Positions 1 to 5,901 of a stretch of 12,122 nt of DNA are shown here, in pieces. Position 1 is the stretch's first letter, and each line of letters opens with the position of its first letter. The notes below the pieces were generated by a model. It saw only the letters and a program-made list of their open reading frames with translations. It ran no database searches and was not told the DNA's origin. Source of the DNA: CAZSNH01 sp052388455 (lineage in GTDB: Bacteria; Pseudomonadota; Alphaproteobacteria; Rhizobiales; Hyphomicrobiaceae); the NCBI GenBank assembly GCA_052388455.1, contig JBQTIA010000008.1, positions 1 to 12,122 of the forward strand, read 5' to 3'. Position numbers and translations under genes: made by a program.

Positions 1-183
1 CTCGACCGCCCGCGTCTGCCCGGCGGGCGCGAACAGCGCCTGATCGATGAACGATCCCGCGAGCGCGCCGAGTTGCGAGCCGAGCGCGGCGCCGGAGAGC
101 GTCGCGCCAAAGAGAGAGATTCCAGCCGGCAGAAAGGCGCTGCCCGCGGCAGCCCCGACCACCGCAAGCGCAAGCGTTGCCAT
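1..183 (-). CDS. GTA g15-like host-specificity / tail fibre hub protein, N-terminus only
   Basis: This is the first 61 codons of a gene that runs off the left edge. It starts at ATG 183-181, and that start overlaps the g14 stop codon as ATGA. The visible peptide opens MATLALAVVGAAAGSAFLPA, is rich in Gly and Ala, and continues with a GxxLGSQLGALAGSFIDQAL-type stretch. This Ala/Gly-rich opening, followed by an (I/V)DQ motif, is typical of the very large RcGTA g15 protein (often called the megatron), which sits at the tail tip. The family assignment rests on position after the NlpC/P60 gene as well as on this N-terminus. The glycine-rich segment resembles the membrane-interacting opening of tail-tip proteins. 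No Shine-Dalgarno is needed if it is translationally coupled. Only about 5 percent of the expected protein is seen, so intactness cannot be judged. Confidence 0.88.
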   Translation of the reverse strand, partial: MATLALAVVGAAAGSAFLPAGISLFGATLSGAALGSQLGALAGSFIDQALFAPAGQTRAVE

Positions 184-659
184 CAGCGCATGGTCCCTGG
201 AAAAGAGAAGGTGGCCGCAATCCGCCGTCGCCACCAAGGGGCGAGGCTCACCTCAGAGGCGGGACTGCCTTCCATGGCGTGCACGAACGTCGCGTCGGTC
301 GCGAGGACCGCCGCGTGCTTTGCGACCTTGCCCGGTCCCAGCCGAAAGACGAGCACATCCCCCGCCCCTGCCGACGCGCGCGGGAGTTCGACCAGATGCT
401 GCCGCGCGCCGTCGAGCATGGTTTCGCGTCCCGTCGCCTCGGCCCAGTCCCGCGTGTAGTCGAGCGTCGTCTCGGGATCGAAGCCGTAGAGTTCGCGCCA
501 CACGCCACGCACGAGCCCCAGGCAATCCGCGCCGACGCCCTTCACGCTCGCCTGATGGTGATACGGCGTTCCGATCCACCCCCGCGCAAGCCGCACCACG
601 TCATCGGGAGAATGCCGGCGCGGCAACGCCATGCTTAGGCAAGCAAGGCCCTCAGTCAT
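183..659 (-). CDS. GTA g14-like NlpC/P60 family cell-wall peptidase
   Basis: Probable tail-associated cysteine peptidase that cuts host peptidoglycan peptides during DNA delivery. Numbering from the upstream ATG at 665, the catalytic Cys is C48 in GVGADCLGLVRGVW, the His is H117 in VAKHAAVL, and H129 in FVHAMEG is a candidate third residue. This is the usual NlpC/P60 order. The N-terminal HSPDDVVRLARGWIGTPYHH is the standard opening of the family. The start at 659 is preferred because GAGGG (666-670) lies six bases upstream. The ATG at 665 directly abuts that GAGGG, and the ATG at 632 has no clear site. The protein is 158 aa, normal for g14. Its stop overlaps the g15 start. A 213-bp gap separates it from g13, so its ribosome site lies next to the palindromic element found there. 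Confidence 0.93.
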   Translation of the reverse strand: MTEGLACLSMALPRRHSPDDVVRLARGWIGTPYHHQASVKGVGADCLGLVRGVWRELYGFDPETTLDYTRDWAEATGRETMLDGARQHLVELPRASAGAGDVLVFRLGPGKVAKHAAVLATDATFVHAMEGSPASEVSLAPWWRRRIAATFSFPGTMR

Positions 660-675
660 GTTCATCCCTCGCGTC

Positions 676-849
676 CGTCATCCTCAACGCACGAGGCCCC
701 TTCCAGCCGAGCGCGTTGGGGATCCAGCGTCAGACCCGTCCGAAAGACTCATCATTCCTGACCGCTTCAAATCGACCGGCTTCGCCGAGTCTTGCGCTGG
801 ATCCCCGATCTTCTCGCGCCCGAAGAGGCGCGCTCGATCGAGGATGACG
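676..849. repeat. Long imperfect inverted repeat in the g13/g14 gap
   Basis: The 213-bp gap 660-872 holds no convincing gene. It is built as nested arms. The outer arms are CGTCATCCTC (676-685) and GAGGATGACG (840-849), perfect complements. The inner arms are GGGGATCCAGCG (718-729) and CGCTGGATCCCC (795-806), also perfect. The stretches between outer and inner arms are 32 and 33 bp, so the element is nearly symmetric around a loop of about 65 bp. TGGATCCCC and GGATGACG strings are common in dispersed palindromic repeats of alphaproteobacteria (recall, not checked). Short frames across it look like chance translations. Confidence 0.75.
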
Positions 850-872
850 AGGCTACTTTTGAAGTGAACGTC

Positions 873-1736
873 CTAACCGCCCGGCCGCGCGATGGAGGTC
901 ACGAAGTCGTTGCCCGGCATGTGCGGGAAGCCGCGGAAGTTGATCACGTTGGAAAACTTGTCGCGGCAGGTCGGCAGATGCTTGTCGCATCCGGCCGTGA
1001 TCGAGAACGTCTGCCCCGCCACCAGCGGCAGTCGCGCCGGCGCCCAAAGCTCGATCGTCACCACACCGCCGGCAAGCGTGTGAGCTTTGACCTCGATCCT
1101 CTGCCCGTTCGCCGCGCCCGAGGTGAAGGCCACCAGTCCGCGCGAGAACCACTCCGAGGCAAAACTCTGCAAGCCGTTGGCGGTGAAGCGGCGCGCACTG
1201 GCAATGGTGGCGACCGTTCCGAGACCCTTGGTGGCCGGCGCATCGAGATTGATGCCGCAGCGGGCGTCGCCGAGGTCCGCGTCACAGGTGTACTGGAAGA
1301 GGCGTCCCTTCGGCTGGTTGAGATAATGAGCGAGGCCGCGCACCTCGGCGCTGAACAGCGGCCCGGCGCGCTTCACCTCGCCGAGGCTGCCCGTCCGCAT
1401 CAGCACGCGCTCGTCCGGAGCCTGCCAGTTGACTCGCCAGATCTCGACCTTGGCGTCGTCGTAGAGCCCCGCCGACAGATCGGCCTCGGCCAGGTGCGCG
1501 GAGGAGACCGCGCTCGTCACCTCGAGATTGTCGACCGAAAGACCGAGCGTGTCCCTGATCTCGCTCGCCGTAAACCCCGCCGCGGCCTCGAACGTCGTGC
1601 CGTCGAAGGCGACGTCGCGATCGTGGTCGGTGAAACCCTGCTCGAGTCCGTCCTTGCGTGTCAGCCGCCAGCACCAGCACAGCGTCGTCGCGCCGGTGGC
1701 GAGATGCGCCGCCAGCCCGGCGCCCAGATCCTTCAT
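873..1736 (-). CDS. GTA g13-like hub protein, DUF2163 / BR0599 family
   Basis: A 287-aa baseplate hub component of the GTA tail tip. The fold is recognised from the N-terminal TTLCWCWRLTRKDG segment with GFTDHDRDVAFDG, and from the C-terminal segment ending SNVINFRGFPHMPGNDF, which is diagnostic for the family. Four cysteines (C151, C160, C250, C257) sit in two pairs, TCDADLGDARC and GCDKHLPTC. In the RcGTA particle the hub carries an iron-sulfur cluster (established knowledge), and these are the obvious ligands here. The ATG at 1736 overlaps the g12 stop as ATGA, which fixes the start and implies coupled translation. It ends TAG at 873. The downstream gap contains a long inverted repeat. Length and motifs look complete. 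Confidence 0.94.
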   Translation of the reverse strand: MKDLGAGLAAHLATGATTLCWCWRLTRKDGLEQGFTDHDRDVAFDGTTFEAAAGFTASEIRDTLGLSVDNLEVTSAVSSAHLAEADLSAGLYDDAKVEIWRVNWQAPDERVLMRTGSLGEVKRAGPLFSAEVRGLAHYLNQPKGRLFQYTCDADLGDARCGINLDAPATKGLGTVATIASARRFTANGLQSFASEWFSRGLVAFTSGAANGQRIEVKAHTLAGGVVTIELWAPARLPLVAGQTFSITAGCDKHLPTCRDKFSNVINFRGFPHMPGNDFVTSIARPGG

Positions 1737-2371
1737 GTGCGCACCTCGATGATCGGAATGTTGGGAATGGCGCCCGACCTGAATCCGCTGAGGCTGATCT
1801 GCAGCTTGTCCGTATCGAACCGCACCGGCACGTCGAACTCGAAGCCTGCCGTAACGGTCGCTTCCGCCGCCGGCTTCTGCGCATTGACGAAGGTGACGAG
1901 GCCGGTCGCCGCATCGACGCTGAAATGCGTGCCCGGCGTCTTGACCACGCCATTGACGGCGACGAGCACACTCCCGGCCACAGGCTTGCGAACAGCGCGG
2001 GTCCAGGGAGCGTGCGCGCTGCCGTAGATTTTCTCGAGCTGGAACGCGACCTGCACGCCGTCGCCGATCCCGATCGGCTGATCGAGAGCCGTGACCGTCG
2101 CCTGCGGCGGCCCGCTCTTGAAGTCGGTGTGGTCCTTCCAGCGGAAGCCGAAAAGACGGCCGCGACGTTCTTCGAAAAAGGCGATGACCGCGTGCAGCTC
2201 ATCGAGCGACTTGACGCCGTAGCCCGCGTTGTAGCTTCGCCGCGAATGGGCCCAGCGGCTGTTGCGCTCCTCGTAACCAGAGCCGAGCACGACGACATCC
2301 GTGCGCCGCTCCGGCCCGCCCTCCGCCCCGCGCGAAATGGCGGTCGGGAATCTGATCTCGTGGAAGTTCAT
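1733..2371 (-). CDS. GTA g12-like distal tail protein, DUF2460 (TIGR02217 family)
   Basis: A 212-aa protein that forms the distal tail ring between tube and hub. The opening MNFHEIRFPTAISRGAEGGP, followed by ERRTDVVVLGSGYEERNSRW, is the hallmark of DUF2460. GRLFGFRWKDHTDFKS in the middle and a C-terminal segment with VPVRFDTDKLQISL are also typical. The start at 2371 is chosen over an upstream frame beginning at 2407. GAGG lies five bases upstream, the family starts at M(N/S)FHE, and the extra upstream residues come from repeat DNA. The stop TGA overlaps the g13 ATG. The 79-bp gap behind g11 is filled by a heptad-based hairpin, so this gene probably needs its own ribosome site, which is present. 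Confidence 0.94.
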   Translation of the reverse strand: MNFHEIRFPTAISRGAEGGPERRTDVVVLGSGYEERNSRWAHSRRSYNAGYGVKSLDELHAVIAFFEERRGRLFGFRWKDHTDFKSGPPQATVTALDQPIGIGDGVQVAFQLEKIYGSAHAPWTRAVRKPVAGSVLVAVNGVVKTPGTHFSVDAATGLVTFVNAQKPAAEATVTAGFEFDVPVRFDTDKLQISLSGFRSGAIPNIPIIEVRT

Positions 2372-2390
2372 GATGGCCTCGGCGTTTGCC

Positions 2391-2447
2391 GTTCGGCAGG
2401 TCGGCATTCGGCAGGTCGCGAACCGATTGCCGATTGCCGACCTGCCG
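2391..2447. repeat. Heptad-based palindrome in the g11/g12 gap
   Basis: The plus strand reads as CGGCAGGT, CGGCATT, CGGCAGGT (2394-2416), then after CGCGAACC as GATTGCC, GATTGCC, GACCTGCC (2425-2446). The outer arms CGGCAGGTCGGCA (2394-2406) and TGCCGACCTGCCG (2435-2447) are a perfect 13-bp inverted repeat, so the RNA can fold into a strong hairpin just behind the tape-measure gene. No T-run follows on the minus strand, so a classic intrinsic terminator is unlikely. The units match those in the g9/g10 and g10.1/g11 gaps. Confidence 0.8.
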
Positions 2448-2450
2448 TCC

Positions 2451-3044
2451 CTACAAATTGCGCTGCCCGAGCGTCACGGCGCGCGCCAGCATGGCCGCCA
2501 CCTGCGTTTCGGAGCGACGGAAGCTCTCCGCGTCCGGCGTGCTGACGTTGAAGGTGACGTTGATGCTCGACCCGCCGCCGCTCATGGCGACACCGAGCCG
2601 CCCGTCCGCTCCGCGCGCCAGCGGCATGATCGCTTCTGCGCCGCGCTCGCCCGCAAGGCCCGTCCGCCCGCCGAGCAGCGGAAACGCGATCGGGCTCGAA
2701 ATCACACCGCCCTTCGCGAACGGCACCGGCAATCCGCCGCTGACAACGCCCCCTTTCGCGAAACCGACCCCGCCGGAGAAAAGCCCGGCCAGCAGATTTC
2801 CGAAGCCCTGCTCGACCGGCTTCAGCGCCGCCTTCAGCACGATGTCCGACAGGCGGAGGGCCAGCGACTTCAGAACATCACCGACGTTGCGGCCCTTGAT
2901 CGCGATCCCGTCGAAGGCCCCGATCAGCGCGCTCGAAAACTGCCGGCCGAGGCTCGCCGCGGTCTTCAATTCATTCTGTAGCTGGCTCGTGTCCGCCTCG
3001 ACCGCGATGGTCCAGGTTTCGATCGGCGCGCCGTTCTGATCCAC
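2451..3044 (-). CDS. GTA g11-like short tail tape-measure protein
   Basis: A 197-aa tail-length protein of the lambda-type tape-measure family, in the reduced form typical of GTAs. The N-terminus has a helical, Gln-rich stretch (WTIAVEADTSQLQNELKTAA). The middle has amphipathic helices with IKGRNVGDVLKSLALRLSDI and KPVEQGFGNLLAGLFSG. The C-terminus has the family signature of glycine-rich FAKGGVVSGG and FAKGGVISSP repeats, GERGAEAIMPLAR, and a beta-rich end (SSINVTFNVSTPDAESFRRSETQV). The start is GTG 3044, supported by AGGAG nine bases upstream. Such a short ruler predicts a stubby tail, which separates this cluster from an ordinary siphophage. The 5' end overlaps the extended 3' end of g10.1 by 74 bases. 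Confidence 0.93.
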   Translation of the reverse strand: MDQNGAPIETWTIAVEADTSQLQNELKTAASLGRQFSSALIGAFDGIAIKGRNVGDVLKSLALRLSDIVLKAALKPVEQGFGNLLAGLFSGGVGFAKGGVVSGGLPVPFAKGGVISSPIAFPLLGGRTGLAGERGAEAIMPLARGADGRLGVAMSGGGSSINVTFNVSTPDAESFRRSETQVAAMLARAVTLGQRNL

Positions 3045-3264
3045 GGGTCGAAGCTCCTATTGTGCGAATATCCGATTGCCGACTGCCGGCTGCCGATCCC
3101 GCATCGGGAAATCGCGCCATCATCGCCTTGAGTTCGGCCCCCGTCGGCAGCCGGTCGTGGGACGTGGGTCCGAGCAGCCCGCTGATCGCCGTCTGCATTT
3201 CCGGCAGCGTCATTGCCCAGAACGCCTCCGGCGGCAGTCGCAGCACGCCGAGGCCGAACGCCAT
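2971..3264 (-). CDS. GTA g10.1-like tail assembly chaperone, with repeat-derived C-terminus
   Basis: A small tail chaperone of the rcc01693 type, probably acting with g10 to load the tape measure. The first 55 residues fit the family: FGLGVLRLPPEAFWAMTLPEM, then ISGLLGP and AELKAMMARFPD. Family members usually end soon after the ARFPD motif. Here the frame continues for about 43 more residues through heptad repeats (3074-3094) and then through the start of g11 in another frame. The tail is therefore probably junk added by repeat insertion. The start is ATG 3264-3262, which overlaps the g10 stop as TGATG. A GTG at 3267 is also possible. The total of 97 aa is long for the family. Confidence 0.82.
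   Translation of the reverse strand: MAFGLGVLRLPPEAFWAMTLPEMQTAISGLLGPTSHDRLPTGAELKAMMARFPDAGSAAGSRQSDIRTIGASTRGSERRADRNLDHRGRGGHEPATE
3074..3094. repeat. Heptad tandem repeat inside the g10.1 3' end
   Basis: Three adjacent 7-bp units on the plus strand read GATTGCC, GACTGCC, GGCTGCC, followed by GATCCCGCATCGG. The same unit occurs in the g11/g12 gap (2425-2438) and as GATTTCC/GATTGCC in the g9/g10 gap. Three 7-bp units equal 21 bp, so the insertion keeps the reading frame of g10.1 open. Confidence 0.75.
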
Positions 3265-3635
3265 CACGTCACGCCAGGGAAAGGGACCGCCTGCGAGCCC
3301 TCCCCGCCCGCACCAGCCGCATCCTTGCCGCCGCCGAACGTCGCCTGAAGCAGCCGCGCCACGATCCCGACGTATCCCGCCGCACCCGCCTCGCAGTGCA
3401 TGGCCGCCACCTCGCGGTCGGCGATCTCGTAACCGGCGCCCCGCAACCCGGCTCCGATGATACGCACGCAGTCTCGCGCCGAAATTCGGCCCTTCTCGAA
3501 CCGCGTCGCCAGCGCCAGCATGTCCTGGTCGCCGAATGCGGACTCGAGCTCGGCCAACGCCCCGAGCGTCAGGCAGAGCTGGAACGCCTTGCCGTCGAGC
3601 CGCGCCTCGACCTCGCCGCGGTGTTTGTTCGGCAT
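3264..3635 (-). CDS. GTA g10-like tail assembly chaperone
   Basis: A 123-aa protein of the GTA family that follows the major tail protein and precedes the tape measure. The characteristic core is GEVEARLDGKAFQLCLTLGALAELE with SAFG, then a GRISARDCVRIIGAGLRGAG segment and GIVARLLQATFG near the end. Proteins in this position act as tail-tube and tape-measure assembly chaperones. In lambda-like phages the two chaperone forms are made by frameshifting, but here the second partner is a separate coupled gene (g10.1). The ATG at 3635 has AGAGG six bases upstream. The stop TGA overlaps the g10.1 start. The C-terminal 15 residues (AAGAGGEGSQ region) are Gly/Ala-rich and look unstructured. Confidence 0.92.
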   Translation of the reverse strand: MPNKHRGEVEARLDGKAFQLCLTLGALAELESAFGDQDMLALATRFEKGRISARDCVRIIGAGLRGAGYEIADREVAAMHCEAGAAGYVGIVARLLQATFGGGKDAAGAGGEGSQAVPFPGVT

Positions 3636-3660
3636 GGATAGCCTCTGTGTTTCGATGATT

Positions 3661-3734
3661 CAGGTATTCGGCAGTCGGTTATTGCTCTCGGCAGACCACG
3701 CGCGTGGAAATTCGATTTCCGATTTCCGATTGCC
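3661..3734. repeat. Heptad repeats and palindrome in the g9/g10 gap
   Basis: The 103-bp gap 3636-3738 holds CGGCAGT-type units at 3669-3683, a perfect 12-bp palindrome CCACGCGCGTGG at 3696-3707, and three tandem heptads GATTTCC, GATTTCC, GATTGCC at 3714-3734. No gene is visible. It separates the major tail gene from g10 and belongs to the same repeat type as the two next gaps downstream. Confidence 0.75.
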
Positions 3735-3738
3735 CACC

Positions 3739-4152
3739 TCACACCGCCTCGAACGTCAGCGCACCCGCGCTTTCCATGGTCATCTCGAAGGCGACTTCGC
3801 CGTCGTGGCGGCCGGTCAGTTCGAGCGAGGTCACCTGGTGCGGCCCCTGCACGGTGCCGAAATCCGGGATCACCATCTGCCAGTTGCGGATGGTGCCGTT
3901 GAAGAAGTAGCTGCGCACGGTTTCGTCCGAGGCCGCATCCTTGAAGATGCCCGCACCCGACAACCGGGCGCTCTTTACGCCCGCTCCGGCCAGAAGCTCG
4001 CGCCACTCGCCGGCCGAGTCCTGATGCGTGATGTCGACCGTTTCGGCATTGAAGGCGATCGAGCGCGACCGCATCCCCGCCACCGTCGTGAAACTTCCCG
4101 TGCCCGTGCTGTCGACCTTCAACAGCAGGTCCTTGCCGCGTTGTGCTGCCAT
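3739..4152 (-). CDS. GTA g9-like major tail tube protein
   Basis: A 137-aa tail tube subunit of the TP901-1/GTA major tail family. Visible hallmarks are the N-terminal GKDLLLKVD, then FTTVAGMRSRSIAFNAETVDIT, a segment with DSAGEWRELLAGAGVKSA, and LSGAGIFKDAASDE before the C-terminal beta strands that end ESAGALTFEAV. These are the standard g9 blocks, and the length is normal. The ATG at 4152 is preceded by AGAGAG at a suitable distance. Repeat-filled gaps lie on both sides (4153-4265 and 3636-3738). The gene is therefore isolated from translational coupling, which would allow it to be expressed at its own level, as a tube protein made in many copies requires (inference). Confidence 0.95.
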   Translation of the reverse strand: MAAQRGKDLLLKVDSTGTGSFTTVAGMRSRSIAFNAETVDITHQDSAGEWRELLAGAGVKSARLSGAGIFKDAASDETVRSYFFNGTIRNWQMVIPDFGTVQGPHQVTSLELTGRHDGEVAFEMTMESAGALTFEAV

Positions 4153-4190
4153 GTTGCTCTCTTTGTGTTCGAGACAGGAGCATGGGAGCA

Positions 4191-4251
4191 GGGGAATAGG
4201 GGAGTAGGAGAGCGCAATGCATTCTGCCCTACTGCCCTACTCCCCATTCCC
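4191..4251. repeat. Octamer-rich hairpin in the g8/g9 gap
   Basis: The plus strand has G-rich units (GGGGAATA, GGGGAGTA, from 4191) and then C-rich units (CTGCCCTA twice at 4224-4239, then CTCCCCATTCCC). GGGGAATAGGGGAGTAGG (4191-4208) pairs with CCTACTCCCCATTCCC (4236-4251) apart from one unpaired base, giving a hairpin with a loop of about 27 bases. More C-rich units run to 4266. No gene lies in 4153-4265. The element is low-complexity and strand-asymmetric, unlike the rest of the window. Confidence 0.75.
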
Positions 4252-4265
4252 TTACTCCCCACTCC

Positions 4266-4673
4266 CTAAACCACTTCCGTCACCGCGCGGTATCTCACCA
4301 CGCCGTGATACGTCTCGCCGTCGGGCTCGCGCCGCGCGTCGGAAAACTCGTGCCGGAGATTGATCAGCCGGTGCCCCGTAACCATCAGCGCGGCTTCGTG
4401 CAGGGCGCCGCGCAGCGTGCCCATGATCTCGTGCAGCTGTTTGCGGCCAGCGGCTCGCGACCAGACGTGGACCGTCAGCACATGCTCGTCGCCCGTGTCG
4501 CTGCCGGTGCTCCAATCGCGGAGCGTGCTTTCCCCGAGCGTGACGTAAGGGTAGTCGGCTCCGCGAGGCACGTCGTCGTAGATGCGCGCCCCTCCGAGCA
4601 GCGACGTCAGCGCAGCATGGCCGCTGAGCGCCGCGAAGACCGATTTCTGCAATTCCAATCCTGCATTCGCCAT
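4266..4673 (-). CDS. GTA g8-like tail terminator, DUF3168
   Basis: A 135-aa protein that caps the tail tube and joins it to the head. DUF3168 is recognised from the N-terminal ELQKSVFAALSGHAAL with LLGGARIYDDVPRGADYPYVTLGE, and from the central EHVLTVHVWSRAAGRKQ followed by a helix and a LINLRHEFSDARREPDG segment. The C-terminus RYRAVTEVV is the usual final strand. The ATG at 4673 lies three bases after the stop of the 67-aa gene, and GAGG overlaps that stop codon region at good spacing. The stop TAG at 4266 sits directly at the end of the C-rich repeat. Length and motifs are complete. Confidence 0.93.
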   Translation of the reverse strand: MANAGLELQKSVFAALSGHAALTSLLGGARIYDDVPRGADYPYVTLGESTLRDWSTGSDTGDEHVLTVHVWSRAAGRKQLHEIMGTLRGALHEAALMVTGHRLINLRHEFSDARREPDGETYHGVVRYRAVTEVV

Positions 4674-4676
4674 CGC

Positions 4677-4880
4677 TTACCTCGGACGAATTCCGTCACC
4701 AGATACCGGCGTTTCCGACACCGGTTCGTCATGCGGATTGTCGGCGGCCGTTCCGCGACTCCTCGCTCTGCGCCACAGTGCCTGGGCCTCGACCACGGCA
4801 CGATCCGACAGTCGGCGAACAAGCCCACCGACGCGCCCCGCGCCCATGCCGATGCCCGACACCCGTCCTGCAACTCTCAT
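4677..4880 (-). CDS. Small conserved-position protein of unknown function between g7 and g8
   Basis: A 67-aa frame starting at ATG 4880-4878, which overlaps the g7 stop as ATGA and ends three bases before the g8 start. That exact packing is the main evidence that it is real. The peptide starts MRVAGRVSGIGMGAGRVGGL, is rich in Gly and Arg, has a possible short helix (VVEAQALWRRARSRG), and ends in a polar tail (SETPVSGDG). No membrane segment or catalytic motif is seen. It occupies the place where many siphophages carry an HK97 gp10-like neck protein, but the sequence does not clearly match that family, and it is much shorter. An upstream start at 4904 is possible but would overlap g7 more. Function unknown. 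Confidence 0.6.
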   Translation of the reverse strand: MRVAGRVSGIGMGAGRVGGLVRRLSDRAVVEAQALWRRARSRGTAADNPHDEPVSETPVSGDGIRPR

Positions 4881-5206
4881 CCAAGACGCTCCTCGCAAAG
4901 GCACCGGAGGTAGCGGCGGCGCTGCACCGCATCGAGCACGGCGCGAATATCAAGCGTCCGCGTGCCGAGCTGAAAACGCATCGCTGGATGCACGCCGTCG
5001 CGATGGCGCAGCCAGACCTCGTGCGTGATGCGCGCCTTCAGCCCCTCGCTATCGATCGTCTCGCTTCCTCCGGTCGGCCTGACAGCCGCCCACACTTCGG
5101 CAACCGTCGACCATGTGACCGTCGCGCCACCTGCGCCATCTGGCACCCGCGCGGCGCTCTCCAGCGTCAGCCGCTGATCGAGCTGTCCGATCGACACGGT
5201 ACTCAT
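4877..5206 (-). CDS. GTA g7-like head-tail adaptor / head closure protein
   Basis: A 109-aa protein of the SPP1 gp16-like head closure family. The opening IGQLDQRLTLES is the family signature, followed by DGAGGATVTWSTVAEVWAAVRP and, near the end, FQLGTRTLDIRAVLDAVQRRRYLRCLCEE. The ATG at 5206 overlaps the g6 stop as ATGA. A longer frame upstream exists, but its extra residues are Arg-rich out-of-frame readings of g6. The stop overlaps the start of the small 67-aa gene. It belongs to the tightly coupled g6-g7-small gene block that builds the neck. Confidence 0.93.
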   Translation of the reverse strand: MSTVSIGQLDQRLTLESAARVPDGAGGATVTWSTVAEVWAAVRPTGGSETIDSEGLKARITHEVWLRHRDGVHPAMRFQLGTRTLDIRAVLDAVQRRRYLRCLCEERLG

Positions 5207-5778
5207 AGACGTGGCACCCGATAGGGCATGAGCAGATCGGAAACTGACGGAGGAATGTTCGCCTCCGCCGAGCCGATCTCGAGCGGATCTCGGCGCTCGT
5301 ACCAGTGGGCGATCAGCATCAGCAGCGCGTGGCGGATCGGCTCCGGCACGTCTGCGGCGAGCGGGCCGAAGCCCGCCACGAAGTCGATCTCGATGCCCGC
5401 CGCCACGCGGCCCGGCAGTGGCCAACCCTGTCCGGTCCGGACCAGCCGCGGTGGCAGACCTTTGCCTTCAAGCACGTAGTCGCTCGCCGGCAACGTCGCC
5501 GGCGTTCCGTCCGCGGCGAGAACCTTTACCGACGTGATCGACTGAACGGGCCGCAAAGGCAGCGCGACGCTCGGGGTTTTCGGCCAAGCGTCGAGGATGA
5601 GCATCCAACTTTGCGTGACGAGCGCCAATCCCAGCGCCGCCTCGATATGCAGCCGCGAGGTAAGGATCAGCGACTGGATCAGCACGTCCTCGGCCGAACC
5701 GTCGACGCGCAGATGCGCCTTCGCCTCGGCCGCCGTCACCGGTTCAACAGCCGGTCCGCTGATCAGTATGAGAGGCAT
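5203..5778 (-). CDS. GTA g6-like head-tail connector (Gp6-like / phiE125 gp8 family)
   Basis: A 191-aa connector that binds the portal and extends the DNA channel. The family is clear from LILISGPAVEPVTAAEAKAH with LRVDGSAED at the N-terminus, followed by helices (LIQSLILTSRLHIEAALGLAL) and VTQSWMLILDAWP. The C-terminal segment FGPLAADVPEPIRHALLMLIAHWYERRD is equally typical. ATG 5778 is taken as the start because homologues begin MxxxLxSGPAVEPVT. A TTG at 5790 would add four residues. The upstream ribosome site is weak (GGA seven bases away), and a 27-bp hairpin lies about 20 bases upstream. Such a structure could hold translation of g6 below that of the capsid gene (inference). Confidence 0.93.
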   Translation of the reverse strand: MPLILISGPAVEPVTAAEAKAHLRVDGSAEDVLIQSLILTSRLHIEAALGLALVTQSWMLILDAWPKTPSVALPLRPVQSITSVKVLAADGTPATLPASDYVLEGKGLPPRLVRTGQGWPLPGRVAAGIEIDFVAGFGPLAADVPEPIRHALLMLIAHWYERRDPLEIGSAEANIPPSVSDLLMPYRVPRL

Positions 5779-5798
5779 GGGAATATCCAATTGCGACA

Positions 5799-5825
5799 GG
5801 TGTCAGACCCGCTGGGTCTGACACC
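5799..5825. repeat. 27-bp TCAGACCC hairpin, copy 1 of the g5/g6 pair
   Basis: A perfect inverted repeat with arms GGTGTCAGACCC and GGGTCTGACACC and loop GCT. It is identical in its arms to the copy at 9656-9682, and the preceding CGACA is also shared. It lies just upstream of the g6 start. Confidence 0.9.
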
Positions 5826-5874
5826 ATGCTTCGGCGTTTCAGTGCTCATGCTCGATCGACTCGCCCCTGCCAAA

Positions 5875-5901
5875 GGCGTCAGACCCGGAGGGTCTGACAC
5901 C
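5875..5901. repeat. 27-bp TCAGACCC hairpin, copy 2 of the g5/g6 pair
   Basis: Arms GGCGTCAGACCC and GGGTCTGACACC with loop GGA. One base differs from the consensus arm. It lies 49 bp from copy 1, against 47 bp between the two copies in the g2/g3 gap. Confidence 0.88.

Noticed and set aside
792..2027. 411-codon plus-strand frame opposite g13 and g12
   Set aside because: It is antisense to two well-supported coupled genes. Long opposite frames are common in GC-rich DNA, and the product is His/Arg-rich with no domain.
2451..3044. Considered whether the 197-aa tape measure is a truncated phage gene
   Set aside because: It has a complete start with a good ribosome site, the C-terminal GERGAEAIMPL signature and the short length normal for GTAs, so it is full length for this family.
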